Source: an uncultured Hyphomicrobiales bacterium
Lineage (GTDB): Bacteria; Pseudomonadota; Alphaproteobacteria; Rhizobiales; Xanthobacteraceae
Assembly: GCA_903885555.1 (NCBI GenBank)
Contig: CAISIV010000039.1
Span: forward strand, 1 to 35,106
Length of the DNA stretch: 35,106 nt
Reading direction: 5' to 3'
Numbering within the stretch: position 1 is the stretch's first letter; each line of letters starts with the position of its first letter. Of the stretch, positions 23,775 through 31,378 are shown piece by piece. Both the position numbers and the translations under genes were made by a program. The notes beneath the pieces were generated by a model. The model was given only the letters and a program-made list of their open reading frames with translations. It was not told the DNA's origin and ran no database searches.

Positions 23775-25187
23775 TCAGCTGCGCTTGTAGACGTCCTCGA
23801 TGCGCTCGATATCGTCTTCGCCAAGATAGCTGCCGGTCTGCACTTCGATCAGCTCCAGCGGAATCTTGCCGCGATTGGCCAGACGATGAACGCTGCCGAT
23901 CGGGATGAAGACGGACTCGTTCTCGTGTACTGCGCTCACCGTATCGCCGATGGTGACTTCGGCGGTGCCATGCACGACGACCCAATGCTCGGCGCGGTGG
24001 CGATGCTTCTGCAGCGACAGAACGCCGCTTGGATTGACGACAATGCGCTTGACCTGGAAGCGCTCGCCGGCGTCGATCGACTCGTAATAGCCCCAGGGCC
24101 GGTGCACGCGTTTGTGGTCGGTGGCTTCGGGGCGCTTGTCGGCCTTGAGTTTGTTGACCAGTTCGCGCACCTCCTGCGAACGTGCGCGCGGCACCACCAT
24201 TACGGCGTCGGATGTGCTGACCACGACCATGTCCTGGACGCCGACCACGGTGGTAAGGCGGCCGTCGGAATGTACGACGCTGCCGCTGACATCCATCGTC
24301 ACCACGGGGCCTTGCACTATATTGCCCGCGGCATCCGGCGGCGTGATGTCGAACAGCGCGTCCCAGCTTCCGATATCGGACCAGCGGAACGTACCCTCGA
24401 CCACGGCGGCACGGTCGGTCTTTTCCATCACCGCGTAGTCGATCGATTTCGAGGGCGAGCGGCCAAAGGCCTCAGGCGCCAAACGCAGGAAACCGAGATC
24501 GGTGGTCGCGTCCTTGACCGCCGCGACAATGGCTTCCGAGATCGCCGGCTCAAAGCGCGCGAGTTCGGCGAGCAGGACGTCGGCGCGAAACAGGAAGTTG
24601 CCGGAATTCCAAAGATAGCCGTCGCGCACATAGCGCGCCGCCGTCTGGGCATCGGGCTTCTCGACGAAACTCTTGACCGCGTGCACGGCGGTGCCGGCGA
24701 TTTGTTCGCCCGGAAGGATGTAGCCGAAGTTGGTCTTGGGTTCGGTCGGTTTGATGCCGAAGGTGACGATGCGCCCGGCATCGGCGGCAGCGCGCCCAGC
24801 GATGCAGGTTTCGCGGAATTGCGGCACGTCCAGAATGATGTGGTCGGCGGCCAGCGCCAGCACCACCGCATCCGGGTCACGCTGTCTTGCCACTTCCGTG
24901 GCGGCGGCGATGGCCGGGCCGGAATCGCGCCGCAGCGGCTCGATCACCACGGTCACATCGACGCCGATTTCTTCGGCCTGGCGGCGTGCAAAGAAATGGA
25001 AGTTCGGACCGGTGATGACGATGGGAGCGGCAAACATCGGATCCCGCACGCGGAGCAGGGTCTCCTGATAGGTCGACCGGTTGCCGACCAGAGGCAGGAA
25101 CTGCTTGGGCAGGGCGTCGCGCGACACCGGCCAAAGCCTCGTCCCGGCGCCGCCGGCCAGCAAGATGGGAATGATCGGCGAGGGCAT
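23775..25187 (-). CDS. manC: Bifunctional mannose-1-phosphate guanylyltransferase / mannose-6-phosphate isomerase
   Basis: This 470-residue type II enzyme, also called AlgA or XanB, makes GDP-mannose. The N-terminal pyrophosphorylase has AGGAGTRLWPVSR at 11-23, PKQF at 27-30 and FVEKP at 174-178. The C-terminal cupin domain has the isomerase metal-binding motif HRHRAEHW at 395-402. Length and order match the family. It feeds the GDP-mannose 4,6-dehydratase encoded at 12966 but is separated from the main glycan run by three unrelated genes and lies on the other strand. The ATG at 25187 directly precedes PSPIIPILLAGG, so the start is secure. It is divergent from murJ with a 163-bp gap that holds a GGCCC/GGGCC hairpin (25231-25247) of uncertain meaning. 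Confidence 0.95.
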   Translation of the reverse strand: MPSPIIPILLAGGAGTRLWPVSRDALPKQFLPLVGNRSTYQETLLRVRDPMFAAPIVITGPNFHFFARRQAEEIGVDVTVVIEPLRRDSGPAIAAATEVARQRDPDAVVLALAADHIILDVPQFRETCIAGRAAADAGRIVTFGIKPTEPKTNFGYILPGEQIAGTAVHAVKSFVEKPDAQTAARYVRDGYLWNSGNFLFRADVLLAELARFEPAISEAIVAAVKDATTDLGFLRLAPEAFGRSPSKSIDYAVMEKTDRAAVVEGTFRWSDIGSWDALFDITPPDAAGNIVQGPVVTMDVSGSVVHSDGRLTTVVGVQDMVVVSTSDAVMVVPRARSQEVRELVNKLKADKRPEATDHKRVHRPWGYYESIDAGERFQVKRIVVNPSGVLSLQKHRHRAEHWVVVHGTAEVTIGDTVSAVHENESVFIPIGSVHRLANRGKIPLELIEVQTGSYLGEDDIERIEDVYKRS

Positions 25188-25350
25188 GGTCCGGCTTGTA
25201 CTCTGGCTTGGCTCTTGTCGGGCTTTTCGGGGCCCTAGGTTTGGGCCGGGAATCGTCTTAAGCCAGTTCCCCCGGCCTGACTATCGGTAACGTCGGCTAA
25301 GGGTTAAGTCCATTCACGGACAGCGTTTTCACTCCGGTGGCAGAATCTCG

Positions 25351-26886
25351 ATGATCCAGCGTATGCTCACCGTCGGTGGTTTTACGCTGCTGTCGCGGGT
25401 CACCGGCTTTGCCCGCGACATTATCCTGGCGGCCGTGCTGGGCGCGGGGCCGGTGGCGGACGCCTTCTTTGTGGCGCTGCGGCTGCCAAACCATTTCCGG
25501 GCAATTTTCGCCGAGGGCGCTTTCAACGCCGCCTTTGTGCCAGCCTACGCCCGCATCCGCGAGCAGGGCGGGGCGCAGCGGGCCGGAATTTTTGCCGACC
25601 GGATTTTCACGCTGCTGCTGGCGAGCCAGGTCGTGCTGCTGGCCGTGGCGCTGGTGTTCACGCCGGCCGTGATCGAGGTGCTGGCGCCGGGGCTTGTCAA
25701 CGATCCGAGCCGTTACGGGCTGGCCGTTGAACTGACGCGCATCACGTTTCCCTATCTGCTGCTGATCACGCTGGTCACGCTCTACGGCGGCATCCTCAAC
25801 GCGCTGCAGAAATTTGCCGCCGCCGCCGCCGCGCCGATCTTGCTCAACATCGCGTTGGTGATGGCATTGACGCTGGCGGCATTCTTTCCGACCGCCGGAC
25901 ATGCGGCGGCCTGGGGTGTGCTGCTGGCCGGCGTCCTGGAATTCGCGCTGGTGGCGGGTGCGGCGAAACGCGCCGGCGCGTTGCCGGTGTTCCGCTGGCC
26001 ACAACTTGATACGGATGTCCGGCAGTTTTTCCGCGCGCTCGGGCCTGCGACGGTCGGTTCGGCCGGCGTGCAACTCGCGTTGTTTGCCGACACCATCATC
26101 GCCAGCTTCCTGCCGGCCGGTGCGCTGTCCGCGCTCTATTACGCCGACCGCATCAACCAATTGCCAATCGGCGTCATCGGCATTGCGGCGGGCACGGTAA
26201 TCCTGCCGGAAATGTCGCGGCGGCTCGCCGCCGGCGATACGGTGGGCGCGTCGCACGCGCAGAACCGCGCTGTCGAGTTCACGTTGCTGCTGTCGATTCC
26301 CTGCGTCGCTGCATTTTTTATCGTGCCCGACTTGATCATGCGCGCACTGTTCGTGCGCGGCGCCTTCACAGTGGCCGATGCCACGGCGGCCGGTCTGACA
26401 TTGTCTGCCTACGCCTTCGGTCTGTTGCCCTTCGTTTTGATCCGCAGTTCGGTCGCGACATTCTTTGCGCGCGGCGATACCGCAACGCCGGTCAAGGCCG
26501 CGCTGATTGCCGCCGCTGTGAACATTGCATTCAAATTCTTGTTGATGGGTCCGCTGGCGCAGGTCGGCCTCGCGCTTGCGACGTCGATCGGTGCCTGGAT
26601 CAATCTCGCTTTGGTGGTCTGGTTCGGCATACGCGCCGGCCACATCCAGATCGACGCCCGGTTGCGGGAATCCGCCATCAAGCTCGCCGCGGCGGGTGGT
26701 GTGCTGGCGCTTGTCTTGTGGCTGTGCGCTGCGCCAGTTGCACGCTTCGTCAAAGGCTGGCGTGGGATCGACGACATCGCGGCACTGGCGCTGCTGGCAG
26801 CCATCGGCGGCACGGTCTATGGCGGCATAGTGCTTGCTTTGTTTGGGCGGCGCTGGCTTGCGACATTTAGGTCACGGTCCGGCTGA
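25351..26886 (+). CDS. murJ: MurJ/MviN lipid II flippase
   Basis: This 511-residue polytopic inner-membrane protein with about fourteen helices belongs to the MOP exporter superfamily and moves lipid II across the membrane for peptidoglycan synthesis. The N-terminus shows LLSRVTGFARDI at 13-24, then LPNHFRAIFAEGAF at 45-58 followed by AFVPAY, which are the defining MurJ signatures carrying the essential arginines. Later segments such as YYADRINQLPIGVIGIA also match. It is transcribed alone, with a weak GGTGG (25336-25340) as the only ribosome binding candidate. A Wzx O-antigen flippase of the same superfamily would suit the glycan locus, but the motifs here are those of MurJ. Confidence 0.95.
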   Translation: MIQRMLTVGGFTLLSRVTGFARDIILAAVLGAGPVADAFFVALRLPNHFRAIFAEGAFNAAFVPAYARIREQGGAQRAGIFADRIFTLLLASQVVLLAVALVFTPAVIEVLAPGLVNDPSRYGLAVELTRITFPYLLLITLVTLYGGILNALQKFAAAAAAPILLNIALVMALTLAAFFPTAGHAAAWGVLLAGVLEFALVAGAAKRAGALPVFRWPQLDTDVRQFFRALGPATVGSAGVQLALFADTIIASFLPAGALSALYYADRINQLPIGVIGIAAGTVILPEMSRRLAAGDTVGASHAQNRAVEFTLLLSIPCVAAFFIVPDLIMRALFVRGAFTVADATAAGLTLSAYAFGLLPFVLIRSSVATFFARGDTATPVKAALIAAAVNIAFKFLLMGPLAQVGLALATSIGAWINLALVVWFGIRAGHIQIDARLRESAIKLAAAGGVLALVLWLCAAPVARFVKGWRGIDDIAALALLAAIGGTVYGGIVLALFGRRWLATFRSRSG

Positions 26887-26982
26887 ACAAGTCATCTTCC
26901 CCGTTGCAATGCGGTAATGTGGACATACGTCTTCGTCCTCATCGATCTGGGCAACTCCCCCTGAACTCCCGGCTAAATCCTT

Positions 26983-28209
26983 ATGAACAATTCAGAATTT
27001 CAGTCTTCCTTGCCCTCCGCTGCGGCGCTCCGCCGGGCGATCGTCGTCTTGTCGCTTGCTACTTTAGTCGCGGCCTGCGGCGATAGTGCGCAGAAGCCGG
27101 CCGCGCCGCCGCCGCCATCGGTGACCATCGCCAAGCCGGTCAAGCGCGCGGTCTCCGACTTTGACGAATATGTCGGCCGCTTTGTCGCCGTGAGTTCGGT
27201 CGAGGTGCGCGCCCGCGTGTCGGGCTATCTCGAAGGCGTCCATTTCAAGGATGGTCAGACCGTGAAGCAGGGCGACCTGCTGTTCACGATCGACAAACGG
27301 CCGTTCCAGAACGCCGCCGATCAGGCGCGCGCCAATGTGACGCAAGCCAAATCGAACCTCGCTTTCACCGAAGCCGACTACACGCGCGGCCAGCAACTGG
27401 TGCGCGACAAGACCATTACCGATCAGACCTTCGAACAACGTTCGCAGGCGTTCCGTAATGCGCAAGCCGCGGTCAGCAATGCCGAAGCCGCGCAGCGTAC
27501 CGCCGAGCTCGATCTCGAATTCACCGAACTGCGCGCGCCGATCGACGGCCGTATCGGCGATCGCCGTGTCTCGCAGGGCAACCTGGTGACGGGCGGCACC
27601 GGCGGCAACACGACATTGCTTGCCACCATCGTATCGACCGATCCGATCCGTTTCGAATTCACTTTCGATGAAGCGTCGTACTTGCGTTACGAGCGGCTCG
27701 CCAAGGGCGGCGCCAAGGACGACATCGCCAGCCGCGGCACCGGCACCAAGGTATCACTCAAGCTCATCGACGAGGCGGACTTCGCGCACGAAGGCAGCAT
27801 GGATTTCGTCGACAACGTGATCGATCGCGCCACCGGTACGATTCGCGGCCGTGCGGTGTTCCCCAATCCCAACGGCGTCCTGACGGTCGGCATGTTCGCG
27901 CGTGTGCGCGTCCCGGCGTCGTCGCCTTACGAGGCGCTGCTGGTGCCGGACGCGGTCATCGGCACCGAACAGGCTCGCAAGTTCGTCACGACCGTTAACG
28001 CCGAGAATGTCGTCACGCCGAAATACGTGACGTTGGCGCAAGTGCTGCCGGACGGCTTCCGCGTCATCAAGGACGGCTTGAGCCCTGACGACCGCGTGAT
28101 CGTCAACGGTCTGTTGCGCGCGCGGCCCGGTCAAAAGGTAACGCCGCAAGAGCAGGGCGCAGCACCGGCTCCCGGTGCGGGCGCTCCGCCAGAAGGCGCG
28201 AAGAAGTAA
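26983..28209 (+). CDS. RND efflux pump periplasmic adaptor (lipoprotein, AcrA/MexE-like)
   Basis: This is a 408-residue membrane fusion protein that links an inner-membrane RND pump to an outer-membrane channel. It has a lipoprotein signal with lipobox VAAC (C32 modified), a proline-rich linker, a biotinyl-lipoyl-like region (VRARVSGYLEGVHFKDGQ, about 74-91), an alpha-hairpin rich in alanine and glutamine (about 105-165), then ELRAPIDGRIGDR closing the lipoyl fold, and beta-barrel and membrane-proximal domains. A low-complexity alanine/proline/glycine tail ends the protein. No clear Shine-Dalgarno precedes the ATG at 26983. Three bases separate it from the pump gene. No regulator gene lies within the 96 bp upstream or beside it. 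Confidence 0.93.
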   Translation: MNNSEFQSSLPSAAALRRAIVVLSLATLVAACGDSAQKPAAPPPPSVTIAKPVKRAVSDFDEYVGRFVAVSSVEVRARVSGYLEGVHFKDGQTVKQGDLLFTIDKRPFQNAADQARANVTQAKSNLAFTEADYTRGQQLVRDKTITDQTFEQRSQAFRNAQAAVSNAEAAQRTAELDLEFTELRAPIDGRIGDRRVSQGNLVTGGTGGNTTLLATIVSTDPIRFEFTFDEASYLRYERLAKGGAKDDIASRGTGTKVSLKLIDEADFAHEGSMDFVDNVIDRATGTIRGRAVFPNPNGVLTVGMFARVRVPASSPYEALLVPDAVIGTEQARKFVTTVNAENVVTPKYVTLAQVLPDGFRVIKDGLSPDDRVIVNGLLRARPGQKVTPQEQGAAPAPGAGAPPEGAKK

Positions 28210-28212
28210 ATC

Positions 28213-31200
28213 ATGCGTATTTCGCACTTCTTCATCGACCGGCCGATTTTCGCCTCCGTGGTCTCGATCGTCATCGTGATCCTGGGTGCGGTCGCGTTCG
28301 CGCGGCTGCCGGTCGCGCAATATCCGGAAATCGCGCCGCCGACGATCACCGTCAACGGCCAGTATCCGGGCGCCAGCGCCGACATCGTGGCTTCGACCGT
28401 GGTTGCACCGATCGAGCAGCAGATCAACGGCGTCGAGAACATGATCTATCTGTCGTCGAACTCGACGGCGGACGGGCGCTTCTCGATCTCGGTGACGTTC
28501 GATATCGGCACCAATCTCGATATCGCGCAGGTGCAGGTGCAGAACCGCGTCGCCATCGCGCAGCCGCGTTTGCCTGCTGACGTGCGCAATATCGGTGTGA
28601 CGGTCACCAAGGCGTCGTCCGACCTGATGATGGTCGTGCATCTCTATTCGCCGGATAAATCGCGCGACACACTGTTCATCTCGAACTACGCCACGCTCGA
28701 AATCACCGATGCCGTCACCCGCGTCGACGGCGTCGGGTCGATTACGGTATTCGGTGCCCGCGACTACGCGATGCGGGTGTGGCTCGATCCCGACCGGCTG
28801 CAATCCGTCGGCTTGACCGCGAGCGACGTTGTGCTGGCCCTGCAAGGTCAGAACGTGCAGGTCGCGTCCGGCGTTCTGAACCAGCCGCCGGTGAACAAGC
28901 CCGGCGCGTTCCAGATCTCGGTGCAGACGCAAGGGCGGCTCGCCAATCCGGACGAATTCGGCAATATCGTCGTCAAGCAGACCACGAATGCCGTGGTGCG
29001 GATGAAGGATATCGCGCGAACCGAACTGGCGGCGCAGGATTATTCGACCAATTCCTATCTCGATCGCGATCCGGCGATTGCGCTCGGCATTTTCCAGCGG
29101 CCGGGTTCGAACGCGCTGTCGACGTCCAAGGCGATCATCGCCACCATGGACGACCTGGCGAAGCGTTTTCCCGCCGGTCTGAAATACACCATCGTTTACA
29201 ACCCGACCCAGTTTATCCAGGAGTCGGTGGACGCGGTTCAGGAAACCATCGGCGAAGCGATCCTGCTGGTCGTGCTGGTCGTCATTCTTTTCCTGCAGAC
29301 ATGGCGTGCCGCGGTGATTCCGCTGATCGCCATTCCGGTGTCGCTGGTCGGCACCTTCTTCTTCATGTCGATGTTCGGCTTCACGCTGAACAATCTGTCG
29401 CTGTTCGGTCTGGTGCTCGCCATCGGCATCGTGGTCGACGACGCCATCGTCGTGGTGGAGAACGTCCAGCGCAACATCGAAGCGGGCCTCTCGCCGCACG
29501 ACGCGGCCATCAAGAGCATGGACGAGGTCGGTGCCGCGCTGATCGCGATTACGCTGGTGCTGGTGTCGGTGTTCGTCCCCTCGGCCTTCATCACCGGCAT
29601 CACCGGGCAGTTCTATCGTCAGTTCGCGCTGACGATCGCCGGCGCCACCATCATTTCGTTGATCGTATCGCTGACACTGTCGCCCGCGCTGTGCAGCCTG
29701 CTGCTCAAGCCGCCGCACGAGACCAAAAGCCATTATTGGTGGAGCAAGCCGATTCACGGCTTCTTCGACCTGTTCAACCACTACTTCGACAAATTGACGC
29801 GCGGTTACGGCTGGCTGGCGGCAAAAACTGTGCGTTTCGCCGTACTGATGCTGGTGGTCTATGCCGGCGTCGTCGCGTTCGGCCTCAACGAGTTCCGCAA
29901 AACACCGATTGGGTTTATCCCGCAACTCGACCGCGGCTATCTGATCATCGTCACCCAGTTGCCGCCGGCGGCGTCGCTGGCGCGCACCGACGAGGTCAAT
30001 CGCCGCGCCGTCGATATCGCGCTGAAGGTGCCGGGCGTGGCACACGCGGTGAACATCGTCGGCTTCTCCGGCGCCACCTTCACCAATTCGCCGAACGCGG
30101 GCGCGGTCTTCGTGACGCTCGATTCGTTCGACAAGCGGGCAGCGGACCCTAATCAATCGGCGGCCGCGATTCAGGGCCAGTTGTTCGGCCGCTTGGCGTC
30201 GATCCAGGAGGCGATGGTTTTCGTCGCCGCGCCGCCGCCGGTATCGGGTATCGGCAATGCCGGCGGCTTCCGCATGATGGTGGAAGATCGTGCCGGCCGC
30301 GGTCCGGCTGCACTTCAGAGCGCGGTCTATGCGATGATGGGGCGGGCGGCGCAGACGCCGGGTCTCGTTCAGGTCTATTCGCTGTTCGAGAACACGACCC
30401 CGCAGCTTTACCTGGATATCGACCGCACCAAGGCGCAGTTGCTCGGCATCAACGTGCCCGACGTCTTCGCCGCGCTGCAGATTTATCTCGGTTCAGCCTA
30501 CGTCAACGACTTTAATTTGTTCGGGCGCACCTATCGCGTCGTGGCACAGGCCTCGAGTGAATTCCGCACCGATACCAAGGATGTGCTGAACATTCGCGTG
30601 CGTAACAGCACCGGTGAGACCGTGCCGCTGGGCGCCTTCACGACGGTGCGCAGTGTCACCGGACCCTATCGCGTGCCGCGTTATAACCTTTATCCCGCGG
30701 CCGAACTCGATGGCGGGGCCGCGCCCGGCTACAGCCAAGGGCAGGCGATCGAGATCATGCAGAAGCTCGCGGCGGAAACCTTGCCGGAGGGCTTCTCCTA
30801 CGAATGGACCACGCTGGCATTCCAGCAGTTGCGCGCCGGCAGCACGGCGGTGTTCGCCTTCGTGCTGGCGGTGGTGTTCGTGTTCTTGGTGCTGGCCGCG
30901 CAGTTCGAAAGCCTGACGCTGCCGCTTGCCGTCATCCTCATCGTGCCGATGAGCCTGATCGCCTCGATCGTCGGCGTGGTGATCCGCGGGCAGGACAATA
31001 ATATTCTGACGCAGGTCGGCTTCATCGTACTCATCGGTCTTGCCGCCAAGAACGCGATTCTGATCGTGGAATTCGCCAAGCAGCTTGAGGACGCCGGCCG
31101 CGACCGCTTCGCCGCCGCGGTCGAAGCCGCCCATCTGCGGCTCCGGCCTATTCTGATGACGTCGTTTGCGTTCATTCTCGGTGTGACGCCGATGGCCTTC

Positions 31201-31371
31201 GCGATCGGTGCCGGCGCGGAACTGCGGCAGTCGCTGGGTACGGCGGTGTTCTCCGGCATGATCGGTGTGACGTTCTTCGGCCTGATCTTTACGCCGGTAT
31301 TCTACGTGGTGGCGCGCTGGCTTGCGGTCCGCAACAAAGGCGCCCAGCATCAGCCGCAACCTGCGGAGTAG
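28213..31371 (+). CDS. RND multidrug efflux permease (AcrB/MexF-like, HAE1 family)
   Basis: This 1052-residue inner-membrane, proton-driven pump exports hydrophobic or amphiphilic compounds through a tripartite complex. The N-terminus (FIDRPIFASVVSIVIV) and FARLPVAQYPEIAPP are typical of HAE1 pumps. The proton-relay aspartates are D409 and D410 in the TM4 region GIVVDDAIVVVENV, and the matching TM10 lysine is K946 in GLAAKNAILIVEF. The length is normal and no break is visible. The gene follows the adaptor after 3 bp and precedes a molybdopterin enzyme gene by 7 bp. No outer-membrane TolC/OprM-type gene is found here, so the channel must be encoded elsewhere. Substrates are unknown. Confidence 0.95.
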   Translation: MRISHFFIDRPIFASVVSIVIVILGAVAFARLPVAQYPEIAPPTITVNGQYPGASADIVASTVVAPIEQQINGVENMIYLSSNSTADGRFSISVTFDIGTNLDIAQVQVQNRVAIAQPRLPADVRNIGVTVTKASSDLMMVVHLYSPDKSRDTLFISNYATLEITDAVTRVDGVGSITVFGARDYAMRVWLDPDRLQSVGLTASDVVLALQGQNVQVASGVLNQPPVNKPGAFQISVQTQGRLANPDEFGNIVVKQTTNAVVRMKDIARTELAAQDYSTNSYLDRDPAIALGIFQRPGSNALSTSKAIIATMDDLAKRFPAGLKYTIVYNPTQFIQESVDAVQETIGEAILLVVLVVILFLQTWRAAVIPLIAIPVSLVGTFFFMSMFGFTLNNLSLFGLVLAIGIVVDDAIVVVENVQRNIEAGLSPHDAAIKSMDEVGAALIAITLVLVSVFVPSAFITGITGQFYRQFALTIAGATIISLIVSLTLSPALCSLLLKPPHETKSHYWWSKPIHGFFDLFNHYFDKLTRGYGWLAAKTVRFAVLMLVVYAGVVAFGLNEFRKTPIGFIPQLDRGYLIIVTQLPPAASLARTDEVNRRAVDIALKVPGVAHAVNIVGFSGATFTNSPNAGAVFVTLDSFDKRAADPNQSAAAIQGQLFGRLASIQEAMVFVAAPPPVSGIGNAGGFRMMVEDRAGRGPAALQSAVYAMMGRAAQTPGLVQVYSLFENTTPQLYLDIDRTKAQLLGINVPDVFAALQIYLGSAYVNDFNLFGRTYRVVAQASSEFRTDTKDVLNIRVRNSTGETVPLGAFTTVRSVTGPYRVPRYNLYPAAELDGGAAPGYSQGQAIEIMQKLAAETLPEGFSYEWTTLAFQQLRAGSTAVFAFVLAVVFVFLVLAAQFESLTLPLAVILIVPMSLIASIVGVVIRGQDNNILTQVGFIVLIGLAAKNAILIVEFAKQLEDAGRDRFAAAVEAAHLRLRPILMTSFAFILGVTPMAFAIGAGAELRQSLGTAVFSGMIGVTFFGLIFTPVFYVVARWLAVRNKGAQHQPQPAE

Positions 31372-31378
31372 GCCTTCC

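Noticed and set aside
23677-23985. Upstream extension of the Nramp-like frame
   Set aside because: It overlaps the ManC gene and the strong hairpin, and encodes arginine-rich sequence without helices. The protein begins at 23676.
25231-25247. GGCCC/GGGCC hairpin in the manC-murJ divergent gap considered as a terminator
   Set aside because: Both genes are transcribed away from this region, so no terminator is expected; the stem is only 5 bp and there is no U-tract.
27754-30156. An 800-codon open frame on the minus strand, opposite the RND adaptor and pump genes
   Set aside because: It lies opposite clearly homologous coding sequence, is rich in Arg, His, Asp and Gln in the way GC-rich antisense frames are, and shows no family motif.
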